Below are positions 35,183 through 45,100 of a DNA stretch of 64,000 nucleotides, piece by piece. Under the pieces are notes generated by a model. That model saw only the letters and a program-made list of their open reading frames with translations. It did not search any database and was not told where the DNA came from. This DNA comes from Actibacterium ureilyticum. Its GTDB lineage: Bacteria; Pseudomonadota; Alphaproteobacteria; Rhodobacterales; Rhodobacteraceae. Position 1 is the first letter of the stretch. Each line of letters opens with the position of its first letter. The translations under genes were made by a program, and so were the position numbers. The stretch is from contig NZ_NSBT01000018.1 in the NCBI RefSeq assembly GCF_002285435.1, forward strand, positions 248,001 to 312,000, written 5' to 3'.

Positions 35183-36612
35183 AGCCTCAGCAATGTTTCG
35201 ATCATTTCGTCCGCGGTCTGGATCACGCGGGCGTTCGCGGCATAGCTTTGTTCGATCAGCAGAAGCCGCTGCAGTTCCTGGTCGGTGTCCACACCGGTGC
35301 CCAACTCGGCGGTGTAAAGCGACTGGTGCCGGGCGGTTGCAAAGCTCTGATCGGCCTCGGCCGATTGCCGGGCCGCGCCGATATCGGAGACCAGCGCGCC
35401 AGCCAGATCGCTGGCGGAATAGGCCCGCGCGCTGAACTGGCCCGACGCGGGGGTGCGGGGCGTGGACAGTGCCTGGGCAAAAGCGTTCAGAACGCTGCTG
35501 TTGCCGGTCAGCCCCGGCGCGGCGGCATCCAGACCGTCACGCAGGCGCCATGTCGCGCCGCCCTGATCGGGGTCGACCACCGGGTTGACGGCGATGCGGG
35601 CGGCCAGCCCGACCTCGTCCGTGGTGGCAAAAACCGCACCGTTATCGGTAAAGAGCCCCGGGTTGCCCAGGGCGGTGCCGACGCCCTGAAACCGCTCGAC
35701 CAGATCGCGGGCAACGGCGTCAAGCTCGGCCTGTGCCGTCACGGCCCAGTTGTCGCGGGTGTCTAACAGCGCCTGCAGCCCGCCGCCCGCGATGGGGGCG
35801 TGCGCCCCTTGGGTGGCGATGGGTTGACCGTTCAGCGTCAGCCCCGACAATGCACCGCTTTGCAGCGTCATTTCCGGCACGATCAGCCCGGCCCCGGCGA
35901 AACCGAAGGTCGCGGCGGTCGCATCGACAAGCTGCGCGCCGGTGGTGGTAAAGATCGCGACCTGGCCATTGTCGCGCTGATGGGTCTGGATCGGCACAAG
36001 CTGCGCGATCTGGTCGATCTGCTGCTGCCGCGCATCCATCAGCCCCGAGGCATCACGGCCACTGGCGACCTGGGTGCGGATCTGCCCGTTCAGATCGGCG
36101 ATACGCTGCAACGACTGGTTGAGGTTGCCGATCTCGGTCTCGATCCGTGTTTCTGCGGCCATGCGCTGATCCTGAATCCCGTCCGAGATCCGGTTGAACG
36201 CCCCCGCAAGATCCTGCGATGCCGTCAGGACATCGCCCAGCCGGATATCGGACGACGGCGTGCTGGCGGCCTGGGCCAGGGCGGTTTCCAGCGCCGCGAT
36301 CTGCGTGCCCAGCGCCCCGGCCGTGCCCGGGATACCCACGGTTTCCTCGAGCTTTTGATAGAACGCGGTTTGCTGCGCGCTATAGCCGACACCGGCATCG
36401 GCGAGCCGCCGGTCGCCGATCAGCGCCTCGTCGGTTTCGCGGCGTATGCCGTCGATCCGGACACCGCCCAGAACCGCGCTGGACAGGTCGACGGCGCGCC
36501 GGCCATAGCCTTCGGTCGTTGCATTGGCGATGTTGGTCGACACCGTTTCGGCGGACCGCTGCATGGCGGTCAGGCCGGACAGCGCGTTGGACAGGGTGGC
36601 AGAGATGCTCAT
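35179..36612 (-). CDS. flgK: Hook-filament junction protein FlgK
   Basis: FlgK (HAP1) caps the hook and connects to FlgL. The 477-aa product starts SISATLSNALSGLTAMQRSAETVSTNIANATTEGYGRR, the family signature, and ends with LLIEQSYAANARVIQTADEMIETLLRL, the C-terminal export/assembly helix. It lies 30 bp downstream of flgE and overlaps flgL by 4 nt. Confidence 0.97.
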   Translation of the reverse strand: MSISATLSNALSGLTAMQRSAETVSTNIANATTEGYGRRAVDLSSAVLGGVRIDGIRRETDEALIGDRRLADAGVGYSAQQTAFYQKLEETVGIPGTAGALGTQIAALETALAQAASTPSSDIRLGDVLTASQDLAGAFNRISDGIQDQRMAAETRIETEIGNLNQSLQRIADLNGQIRTQVASGRDASGLMDARQQQIDQIAQLVPIQTHQRDNGQVAIFTTTGAQLVDATAATFGFAGAGLIVPEMTLQSGALSGLTLNGQPIATQGAHAPIAGGGLQALLDTRDNWAVTAQAELDAVARDLVERFQGVGTALGNPGLFTDNGAVFATTDEVGLAARIAVNPVVDPDQGGATWRLRDGLDAAAPGLTGNSSVLNAFAQALSTPRTPASGQFSARAYSASDLAGALVSDIGAARQSAEADQSFATARHQSLYTAELGTGVDTDQELQRLLLIEQSYAANARVIQTADEMIETLLRL

Positions 36613-36642
36613 GTCATGACGTTCCTGGGGGCCTCATGGGGG

Positions 36643-37941
36643 TCAGCGAATGATGTTGGTGGTTTCCTGCAACATCTCGTCGACGGTCTGGATCACCCGG
36701 GCGTTCGACGAATAGGCGCGCTGGGTCTGGATCATCTGCGTCAGCTCGCTGGCCACGTCGGTCGACGATTCCTCGCGCGCATAGGCGATGATTTCGCCCG
36801 TGGGGCCATCACCGGCGGTCCACAGGAAGAACGCGCCGCTTTCCGGCGTGACCTGATAGGATTGCCCGTTCAGAACCTGCAGCCCGTTGGGATTGGGCAC
36901 ATCGACCAGCGGCACCTGGAAAATCGCGCGGGTCAGCCCGGAATCATAGACCGCATGCACCACGCCGCGCTCGTCGATTTCGACCCCGGTCATGCTGCCG
37001 ACCGGCAGGCCGTTCTTGCTGATCGCATTGGGGGCGAAGACATCCGAAAGCTGGGTCATGCCGGTGGGCTGACCGGGTTGGCCGATATTCAGGCTCATCG
37101 GTCCGCCCGCGACGGTCAGGGCGATCTCGCCCGTGGCCGCGTCATAGGCCCCGCCCGACACCACAGCCACGGAGGCCAACGTGCCGCCATCGGCGCGGCT
37201 GGTGTCGAAGGTCAGGGTATATTCCCCCACCGTCGCCCCGCCCGAGGCCGAGTCGGTCACCGTCATTGTCCACTGGTTGGACGCGCCGGTCGCCGGGACG
37301 ACGGGGGTAAAGCTGATGTTCAGCGATTCCGACGTGCCCAGATTGCCGAAATATTCGGCCGAGATGCTGACCGGATCGCCCGTGGCGCCGGCCTCGGTCT
37401 CGGTCGCGGGCAGGTTCACGCTCAGCGACATTTCGGTGGTGGGCTGGCCCGCGAACTGGTTGCGGTTGATCTGCACCGGTTCCAGCGCATCGAAGGAATC
37501 CCGCGGATAGCTGGGCAGCGTGCCATCGGCGGCGATCGGCCACCCCATCAGGACCATGCCGGTTTCGGTGGTCAGATACCCCTCGTCATCCGGGCGGAAG
37601 GCGCCGGTGGTGACCATCCGCATCGGCAGTGCGCCGCTGGTCTGATCGATGGCCGAGGCTTCGGTGACCGGCAGCATGCCGCGCCCGTTGACGGCCAGGT
37701 CCGTGGCGTTGCCGGTCGACAGGATCGGCCCGCTCTGGTCGATCAGCCGCGTGGTCGTGGCGCGCACGCCGCCAGCGGTATAGCCCGTGGTGCCGTTGAT
37801 CACCATCGACTCGAAATCCGCCTGCGCCTTTTTATAGCCGTAGGTCCCCGAATTCGCGATGTTGTCCGAGATCGTTGCCAGTTTCGTTGCGTTTACGTTC
37901 AACCCGGCGACACCGGCATTCAACGAGGAGGAAATGGTCAT
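36643..37941 (-). CDS. flgE: Flagellar hook protein FlgE
   Basis: FlgE polymerises into the flexible hook. The 432-aa product begins TISSSLNAGVAGLNVNATKLATISDNIANSGTYGYKKAQADFESMV, has the core motif TDLAVNGRGMLPV and ends with ELTQMIQTQRAYSSNARVIQTVDEMLQETTNIIR. The start is the ATG at 37941; a TTG one codon earlier is less likely. The first gene of the flgEKLI transcript, it has a CtrA-like site 58 bp upstream. Confidence 0.97.
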   Translation of the reverse strand: MTISSSLNAGVAGLNVNATKLATISDNIANSGTYGYKKAQADFESMVINGTTGYTAGGVRATTTRLIDQSGPILSTGNATDLAVNGRGMLPVTEASAIDQTSGALPMRMVTTGAFRPDDEGYLTTETGMVLMGWPIAADGTLPSYPRDSFDALEPVQINRNQFAGQPTTEMSLSVNLPATETEAGATGDPVSISAEYFGNLGTSESLNISFTPVVPATGASNQWTMTVTDSASGGATVGEYTLTFDTSRADGGTLASVAVVSGGAYDAATGEIALTVAGGPMSLNIGQPGQPTGMTQLSDVFAPNAISKNGLPVGSMTGVEIDERGVVHAVYDSGLTRAIFQVPLVDVPNPNGLQVLNGQSYQVTPESGAFFLWTAGDGPTGEIIAYAREESSTDVASELTQMIQTQRAYSSNARVIQTVDEMLQETTNIIR

Positions 37942-37998
37942 CAACTGCGCCTTTCTGCTGCTTCGGCTCCTGCTGGGCCAAGCGTTACAGCGGCGCGC

Positions 37999-38013
37999 TT
38001 AACAGCCCGCTAA
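37999..38013 (-). promoter_or_regulatory. CtrA-like site before flgE
   Basis: TTAA-N7-CTAA (TTAG-N7-TTAA on the minus strand) lies in the 91-bp motB-flgE gap, 58 bp upstream of the flgE ATG. It differs from the CtrA consensus by one base. Confidence 0.45.
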
Positions 38014-38032
38014 CGGCTAAAATCCGATCTAT

Positions 38033-38884
38033 TTAGTTCACGTCGCGCCGCAGCAGGGTCAGTTCGATCCGGTTGTTGCGCACAGCCATCGGGTCGCGCG
38101 CCACAAGCATGCGGTCGGCAAACCCCGTGACGCGCACGATCCGCTCGGGCGCAAGCCCGGCGGTTTCGATCAGGCCCCGTGTGCGATGCGCCTGCTCTGT
38201 CGATCTGTCCCATTCCGGGCGCTGGGCCAGCACCAGCGGAAAGGCGCGGCTGTGCCCCCCGATTGCCACCGGGTTCTGTACCAGCGCGAAGACGGTCGCG
38301 ATCATCCGCGACAGCTCGACCATGATCGGGGTCGGCGCGCCGGTCGCAGGGTCGAACAGCGGGTGGCCGTCCAGATCGAACAGTTCCACGATCAGCCCCT
38401 CGTCCGTGACACGGGTCAGGATATGCCGCAGCGCGCGGGGGCTGACCATGCTTTCGCCGGAACGGGCGGACATCATCTCTTCGAGCTTGGCCAGCGCGGC
38501 GTCCTGCTCGGCCGCGGCGGCGTCGGTCTGCATGCTGCCCGGCGCCGACAGGCCCTGGGCCTGACGTTGCGGCGTGGAATGCAGGCTGGACGCCCCGGTG
38601 CCGGTATGCGCCAGGACCTGTTCCGAGAACACGCTTTCGCCGCCGAACGATCCGTCGCCGCCGCCCGAAATGCGATTCACCGGGATCGTGGGATTGAAAT
38701 AATCCGCGATCCCCTTGCGTTGTTTTTCCGTCGTCGCGTTCAGCAGCCACATCAGCATGAAGAAAGCCATCATCGCCGTGACGAAATCGGCATAGGCGAC
38801 CTTCCAGGCCCCCCCGTGATGCCCGTCACCGCCGACGACTTTCTTGCGCTTGATGATGACTGGCGCGTTTTGGCCTGCGCTCAT
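38033..38884 (-). CDS. motB: Flagellar stator protein MotB
   Basis: MotB anchors the stator to peptidoglycan and carries the proton-binding Asp. The 283-aa product has a short cytoplasmic start (IIKRKKVVGG), the single helix WKVAYADFVTAMMAFFMLMWLL with the key Asp at about residue 33, the plug region and a C-terminal OmpA-like domain (VGGHSR-type region and AVRNNRIELTLLR). I chose the ATG at 38884 with GAGGTG upstream. It is far from motA, in front of flgE. Confidence 0.95.
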   Translation of the reverse strand: MSAGQNAPVIIKRKKVVGGDGHHGGAWKVAYADFVTAMMAFFMLMWLLNATTEKQRKGIADYFNPTIPVNRISGGGDGSFGGESVFSEQVLAHTGTGASSLHSTPQRQAQGLSAPGSMQTDAAAAEQDAALAKLEEMMSARSGESMVSPRALRHILTRVTDEGLIVELFDLDGHPLFDPATGAPTPIMVELSRMIATVFALVQNPVAIGGHSRAFPLVLAQRPEWDRSTEQAHRTRGLIETAGLAPERIVRVTGFADRMLVARDPMAVRNNRIELTLLRRDVN

Positions 38885-39111
38885 CTTCACCACCTCGTAT
38901 TCACCCGCAACCGTGATAGCCGGGCGAGTCTGAACAGGGCTTTAACCAGTAAAATCGTCGCTATTTTCGCCGCCCCCCTGCGGATGCTGCGGGGCGGGCG
39001 CCCCTGTAAAACAGGGATGATAGCGTTAACACGCCGCTTGACCCGATCCGGGCGCGGCGGTATCGACGCGAAAACTTCGCATCAGTTTCCAGTCGCCGAA
39101 AGGAGATCGCG

Positions 39112-40044
39112 ATGATCCTGTGCTGTGGGGAAGCGCTGATCGACATGATCCCATCGGCGACCGTCAGCGGCCCTGACGGGTTCGTTCCGCATAATGGCGG
39201 GGCGGTCTATAACACCGCCATTGCGCTGGGGCGGCTGGGCGTGCCGACCGGCATGCTGACGGGGATGTCGACCGATCTGTTCGGTCAGCAATTGGCCGAC
39301 GGCCTGCGCGACAGCGGCGTGGACATGGCGCATCTGATCCGGTCCGACCGTCCCACGACGCTGGCCTTCGTGCGGCTGACCGATGGGCACGCGGAATACG
39401 AATTCTATGACGAGAATACCGCCGGGCGGATGATCACCCCCGATGATCTGCCGACCCTGTCCGGGGATGTCGGCGCGCTTTACTTCGGGGGGATCAGCCT
39501 GGCCTGCGAGCCCTGCGCCGATACCTATGCCGCGCTTTGTGCCAGCGCGGGGGATGCGCGTGCGGTGATGGTCGACCCCAATATCCGCCCCGGGTTCATC
39601 CGCGATGCAGACCGGTTCAGCGCCCGGATGACCGCGATCCTGCGGCGTGCCGATATCGTCAAGGTCTCGGACGAAGATCTGGATTGGCTGTTTCCCGATC
39701 AAGGCGGGTTCCAGGATCAGGTCCGCGCGCTACAGGCGCTGGGCGCCGCTTTGGTGATCGTGACACGCGGGGGTGCGGGGGCTGTGGCCTGTCTTTCGGG
39801 TGGTGAAACCATCACTGTTCCCGCGCAAAAGGCCGATGTCATCGACACGGTCGGCGCGGGCGACACGTTCAACGCCGGTGTGCTGGCCAGCCTGTCCAAA
39901 GACGGTGTTCTGACCAGAACCGCCCTGGCCGGGCTGGACCCTGATATCGCGCGCAAGGCGCTGGAACATGGGGCGCGTGTTGCCGCCGTCACCGTCTCGC
40001 GCGCCGGGGCCAACCCGCCTTGGGCGCACGAGCTGACGGGCTGA
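39112..40044 (+). CDS. PfkB-family sugar kinase (fructokinase-like)
   Basis: The 310-aa product has the PfkB family start MILCCGEALIDMIP, the substrate region HNGGAVYNTAIALGRLGVPTGMLTG and the C-terminal ATP/anion-hole motif DTVGAGDTFNAGV (about residues 245-257) with the catalytic Asp in GAGD. The pattern fits bacterial fructokinases best, but the sugar cannot be fixed by sequence. A GAAAGGAGAT ribosome site precedes the ATG. It is divergent from motB and not part of the flagellar set. Confidence 0.88.
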   Translation: MILCCGEALIDMIPSATVSGPDGFVPHNGGAVYNTAIALGRLGVPTGMLTGMSTDLFGQQLADGLRDSGVDMAHLIRSDRPTTLAFVRLTDGHAEYEFYDENTAGRMITPDDLPTLSGDVGALYFGGISLACEPCADTYAALCASAGDARAVMVDPNIRPGFIRDADRFSARMTAILRRADIVKVSDEDLDWLFPDQGGFQDQVRALQALGAALVIVTRGGAGAVACLSGGETITVPAQKADVIDTVGAGDTFNAGVLASLSKDGVLTRTALAGLDPDIARKALEHGARVAAVTVSRAGANPPWAHELTG

Positions 40045-40126
40045 CCGCGCCGCGATCTTTGCGGTTGTGGGTGGCGCGAAACCGGACCAGTATATTGCCT
40101 GAAAACCGATAATTCTGGCGGTCCAC

Positions 40127-41548
40127 TTGGCGCGTAATCCTGAAAATACCCCCCGTCCGCAGGGCGCGGAGCGGGTCACCCAAATGATCCGGCAACAGAT
40201 CACCTCGGGCCAGTTGCGGCCTGGTGACAGGCTGCCATCGACCCGCGCTTTGGCCGCCGATCTGGGCGTGTCGCGCACGACCGTGATCGCGGCGCTGAAA
40301 CGGCTGCGGGCCGGGGGCTGGATCGACAGCCGGCCCGGCGCCCCGGTCCGGGTGCGCCACGACCCACCCATCGACCCGCCGCCCGACGCCGTGCCAACCG
40401 AAACCGCGCCGCACCTGTCGGAATTCGGTATGAACCTGGCCACGGCCGGCCGGGAGCAGCGCCACCAGACACCGCCCGAGATCGACTTTCACCCCGGCCT
40501 GCACCCCGCCGATGGCTTTCCGGCCGCCGAATGGCGCCGGGCGCAAAGCGGGGCATGGCGTGCCGCGCCGGGGGACGATCCGATGCTGGCGCAGGCGATC
40601 CAAGGGTATCTGCGGCGCGGTCACGGTATCGACATCGACACGGCGCAGATCATCGTCCTGAATGGCGCGGCACAGGCGCGCGATCTGTGCCTGCGCCTGT
40701 TGCTGACGCCTGGCGACGGGGTGGTGGTTGCCGATCCGGGGCGTGCCAGCCTGCGCCGGTTGCTGACGGCCCATGGCGCGCGCATCCACCCCTTGCCCGC
40801 CGATGACAGCGGAATGCAGACGGACGGCCTGGCCGGTCTGTCGGCGCGGCTGGCCATGATTGCATCGATGCATCACCACCCGCTGGGCGGTACGCTGCTG
40901 GCGGCTCGCCGCAGCGCATTGACGCGCTGGGCCGAACAGACCGGCGCCTATGTTCTGGATGACGAGGGCGACGGGCTGTTCCGCTTTGATGGCCAGACCG
41001 CCGCGCCGCTTTGTCCGGTGGCCCCGCAGGCGCGCAGCCTGTTTCTGGGGCAGTTCGGGCAGGTCCTGTCAGGCCTGACCGATCTGTGCTTCGTCGTGGT
41101 GCCGCGCGGGTTGATCGAGCCGTTTTGCGCCGCGCGTGATCTGCTTGGCGCCCCGGGCAGCATCAGCGATCACCACGCCCTGGCGGATCTGTTGGACAGC
41201 GGCGCGGTCGAACGGCACCTGCGCCGTCTGCGCCGCAGGTTGGCGCAGACGCGCACCGCGATGATCGCGGCGCTGGACGGGATCGATGGCGTGCGGGTCA
41301 CCGCGCCGGATGCGGGTCTGCACATGGTGGTGTGGTTCGACCGGATCCCCGCCAGCCAGGAACAGCTGTTCTGCCACATGGCGCGGGCGGCGGGACTGGG
41401 CCTGACCCCGCTGGGCGGGTTCGAGGCATCGGGCCCCGCCAGGGAACGTCCGGCCGCTGCGGTGATGGGGTTTTCCGGCCTGTCGCCGGACCGGGTCGAG
41501 CTGGGCGTGCTGCGGCTGGAAAAACAACTGCGCAAGTTCAGATCGTGA
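40127..41548 (+). CDS. MocR-type regulator lacking the PLP lysine
   Basis: The 473-aa product joins a GntR winged helix (about residues 12-75, GDRLPSTRALAADLGVSRTTVIAALKRLRAGGW) to an aminotransferase-fold domain (about 110-470). In normal MocR proteins the PLP-binding Lys sits in a LGTFSK-type motif; here the same place reads LGQFGQ, with Gln at about residue 312, and the downstream Arg motif is LTDLCF. The domain therefore probably does not bind PLP covalently. The TTG start at 40127 keeps the first helix; an ATG at 40183 would cut it. It overlaps putR tail to tail by 11 bp. Confidence 0.82.
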   Translation: MARNPENTPRPQGAERVTQMIRQQITSGQLRPGDRLPSTRALAADLGVSRTTVIAALKRLRAGGWIDSRPGAPVRVRHDPPIDPPPDAVPTETAPHLSEFGMNLATAGREQRHQTPPEIDFHPGLHPADGFPAAEWRRAQSGAWRAAPGDDPMLAQAIQGYLRRGHGIDIDTAQIIVLNGAAQARDLCLRLLLTPGDGVVVADPGRASLRRLLTAHGARIHPLPADDSGMQTDGLAGLSARLAMIASMHHHPLGGTLLAARRSALTRWAEQTGAYVLDDEGDGLFRFDGQTAAPLCPVAPQARSLFLGQFGQVLSGLTDLCFVVVPRGLIEPFCAARDLLGAPGSISDHHALADLLDSGAVERHLRRLRRRLAQTRTAMIAALDGIDGVRVTAPDAGLHMVVWFDRIPASQEQLFCHMARAAGLGLTPLGGFEASGPARERPAAAVMGFSGLSPDRVELGVLRLEKQLRKFRS

Positions 41549-42002
41549 TCACGTCGGGTTCGATCACCGCCTCCATCGACACGAAGCTGGACGTGGAATG
41601 CAGAAACGGCAGGGCCGAGACCTTTTCGCTCATCACCCGCCGGAATTCGGCCATGTCGCGCGTCCGGATCTTGACCAGGTAATCGAACCCGCCCGCGATC
41701 ATATAGCATTCGTCGATCTCTGGGATGTCGCGCACCGCCGCGTTGAACCGTTTCAGCGCGGTTTCGCGGGTGTCCGACAGGCTGATCTGTACAAATGTCA
41801 CATGGGTCAGGCCCATCTTGATCGGGGACAGAAGCGCGCGGTATCCCGCGATCAGACCCGTGGCCTCCAACCGCCGGATGCGCGCCGCAACGGGAGTTTT
41901 CGAAAGGCCCACGCGCTGGGCCAGTTCTGTCACGGGCAGCCGCGCATCGCGCTGAAGCTCGTGGATGATTTTCCTGTCGATCTGGTCGATATCCTCTAGC
42001 AT
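41538..42002 (-). CDS. putR: Lrp/AsnC-type regulator of proline use
   Basis: The 154-aa product has the Lrp-type helix-turn-helix (DQIDRKIIHELQRDARLPVTELAQRVGLSKTPVAARIRRLEATGLI) and an RAM ligand domain with GGFDYLVKIRT. It is divergent from putA across 106 bp, the arrangement of PutR in Rhodobacter and Agrobacterium, where it activates putA in response to proline. This fits the lack of a DNA-binding domain in the PutA here. Confidence 0.9.
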   Translation of the reverse strand: MLEDIDQIDRKIIHELQRDARLPVTELAQRVGLSKTPVAARIRRLEATGLIAGYRALLSPIKMGLTHVTFVQISLSDTRETALKRFNAAVRDIPEIDECYMIAGGFDYLVKIRTRDMAEFRRVMSEKVSALPFLHSTSSFVSMEAVIEPDVITI

Positions 42003-42108
42003 ACCTGAAAGTCGCGTCCATTTTGGCGGATATGCCTATCACAGATCATATCTTTGGGCAAAAAGGCTTTCGTATTCGCGCTAGGATTCGCCAATACAGG
42101 AGAGTCTC

Positions 42109-45100
42109 ATGCCCACCGCGATCCCAGACAGCTTTCGTTTCGACGCCAAATACGTCCCGCAACAGCAGGTGCTGGATCAGCTGATCCGCGACGCCGCCCT
42201 GTCGCCCGAGACACGCGCGCGGATCTCTGGCCGGGCCGAGACATTGGTGCGGCGCATCCGTGCGGAATCCAAGCCGACCCTGATGGAGCATTTCCTGGCC
42301 GAATACGGGCTGTCGACGCAAGAAGGCGTCGCGCTGATGTGCCTGGCCGAGGCGATGCTGCGGGTTCCGGACGCCGACACGATCGACGCGCTGATCGAGG
42401 ACAAGATCGTCCCCTCGGACTGGAGCCGCCATCTGCGCGCCGCCGCCTCGCCGCTGGTCAATGCCTCGACCTGGACACTGATGCTGACGGGCCGGGTGCT
42501 GGACGATGACCACCCCGGGCTGGGCGGGGTGCTGCGTGGGGCGATCAAGCGGCTGGGCGAGCCTGTGATCCGCACCGCCGTCAGCCGCGCGATGAAGGAG
42601 ATGGGCCGCCAGTTCGTGCTGGGCGAAACCATCGGCGCGGCCCTGAAACGCGCCGAGGTGCAAGAGGCGCAGGGTTTCACCTATAGCTATGACATGCTGG
42701 GCGAGGCCGCGATCACCGCCACCGATGCCGCGCGCTATGCCCGCGCCTATGCCGATGCGATTGCGGCGATTGCCGGGCGCTGCACCGCCGAACAGGTGCG
42801 CGACAACCCCGGTATCTCGATCAAGCTGTCCGCGCTGCACCCCCGCTACGAGGTCGCGCAAGAGGCCCGCGTGCTGGCCGAACTGGTCCCCGTGGTGCGC
42901 GATCTGGCGCGACAGGCCCGCGCGGGGGGCATGGGGCTGAACATCGACGCCGAGGAACAGGACCGCTTGGTGCTGTCGCTGAAGGTGATCGAGGCCGTTC
43001 TGGCCGACCCCGAATTGGCCGGATGGGACGGGTTCGGCGTGGTGGTCCAGGCCTATGGCAAGCGGGCCGGAATGGTCATCGATTGGCTCTATTCCACCGC
43101 AAAACGGCTGGATCGGCGGATCATGGTGCGGCTGGTCAAGGGCGCCTATTGGGACACCGAGATGAAACATGCCCAGGTCGAAGGGCTGCCCGATTTCACC
43201 CTGTTCACCAACAAGACCGCGACCGATGTCAGCTATATCGCCAATGCGCGCAAGCTGCTGGACTATGCCGACAGGATCTATCCGCAATTTGCCACCCACA
43301 ACGCCCATACCGTCGCAGCGATCCTGGAACTGGCCGACGATCAGGCGTTCGAATTTCAGCGCCTGCATGGGATGGGCGAACGGTTGCACGACATCGTCTT
43401 GCGCGAAACCGGCGGGCGATGCCGGATCTATGCCCCGGTGGGCGCGCATCGCGACCTGTTGGCCTATCTGGTGCGGCGGCTGTTGGAGAACGGCGCGAAC
43501 TCCTCCTTCGTGCATCAGATCGTGGACGAGGACGTGTCGCCGCAGGACATCGCCGCCGATCCGTTTGATGCTTTGGCCGGGGCGCAGCCACCCGCCGGAT
43601 TGCTGGCCCCGTCGGACCTGTTCGGCGATGCGCGCCGGAACTCCACCGGCTGGGACCTGACTGACGATCAGACCTTGAGCGGGCTTACGGCGGACCGGGC
43701 GGCGATCACCATTCCCGATGCCGCGCCGCTGACCGTCACCGCCGCAACCGGTGCGCCATGCGTGATCCGCAACCCCGCGACCGGCGCGCCGGTCGCGACG
43801 GCGTTTTGGGCTGAAACAGAGACTGTTTTGCAGGCCATCGCCGATGCGCAGCCCTGGGCCGATCCGGTCACAACACGCGCCGAAACCCTGCGCCGGGCGG
43901 CGGATCTTTACGAAGAGAACGCCGCCGCATTCTTCGCCGTTCTGGCGCAAGAGGCGGGCAAGACCCTGCCCGACGCGGTGGGCGAGCTGCGCGAGGCGGT
44001 AGATTTCCTGCGCTACTATGCCCAGCAGGCCGAGGAGCACGACCCGCAGCCGCGCGGCACGATCACGGCGATTTCGCCCTGGAACTTTCCGTTGGCGATC
44101 TTCACCGGACAGATCGCGGCGGCGCTGGCGGCGGGCAACGCGGTTCTGGCCAAACCGGCCGAACAGACCCCGCTGGTCGCGGCCATGGCGGTGCGGCTGC
44201 TGTTGCAGGCCGGTGTCCCGCAACACGCGATACAGCTTCTGCCCGGGGACGGGCCGGTTGTGGGGGCGGCGCTGACATCCGATCCGCGCATCGACGGGGT
44301 GGTTTTCACCGGCTCGACCGCGACGGCGCTGCGCATCCGGGCGGCGATGGCCGATCACATGGACCCCGGCGCGCCGCTGATCGCGGAAACCGGCGGGCTG
44401 AACGCGATGATCGTCGATTCCACCGCCCTGCCGGAACAGGCTGTGCGGGACATCTGTGTCTCGGCCTTTCGGTCGGCGGGGCAGCGTTGTTCGGCGCTGC
44501 GGTGCCTGTATGTCCAAGAGGACGTTGCGCCGCACATGATCGGCATGATCAAGGGCGTGATGGACGAGCTGCACCTGGGCGATCCCTGGCACCTGACCAC
44601 GGATGTCGGGCCGGTGATCGACGCGGCGGCGCGTGACGATATCGTGGGTCATATCGACCGGGCGCGCGCCGATGGGCGGCTGCTGCATACGTTGACCGCG
44701 CCGGAAACCGGCACCTTCGTCACGCCCGCGCTGATCCGGGTCGACGGCATCGCCGATCTGAAGCGCGAGGTGTTTGGCCCCGTCCTGCATGTGGCGACCT
44801 ATCGCGCGCGGGATCTGTCGCGGGTCATCGCTGATATCAACGCCACGGGCTATGGGCTGACCTTCGGGCTGCACACCCGCATTGACGACCGTGTGGCCCA
44901 GATCGCCGAGAGCGTTCAGGCGGGCAACATCTATGTCAACCGCAACCAGATCGGCGCGGTGGTCGGCAGCCAGCCCTTTGGGGGCGAGGGGCTGTCCGGC
45001 ACAGGACCAAAGGCGGGCGGGCCGCTTTACCTGCCGCGTTTTGCGCGCGCCGAACCCGGTGTTCCCGGGGCGGGTGCCGACGGGGCGGCGGATGCGGACA

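Noticed and set aside
38991-39016. Two adjoining hairpins (GGGGCG-GG-CGCCCC and CCCTG-N5-CAGGG) between motB and the sugar kinase
   Set aside because: They lie in a divergent promoter region, so they cannot be a terminator of either gene, and such GC dyads are frequent in this genome.
39020-39036. TTAA...TTGA near 39024 upstream of the sugar kinase
   Set aside because: The spacer is 8 bp instead of 7; not counted as a CtrA site.
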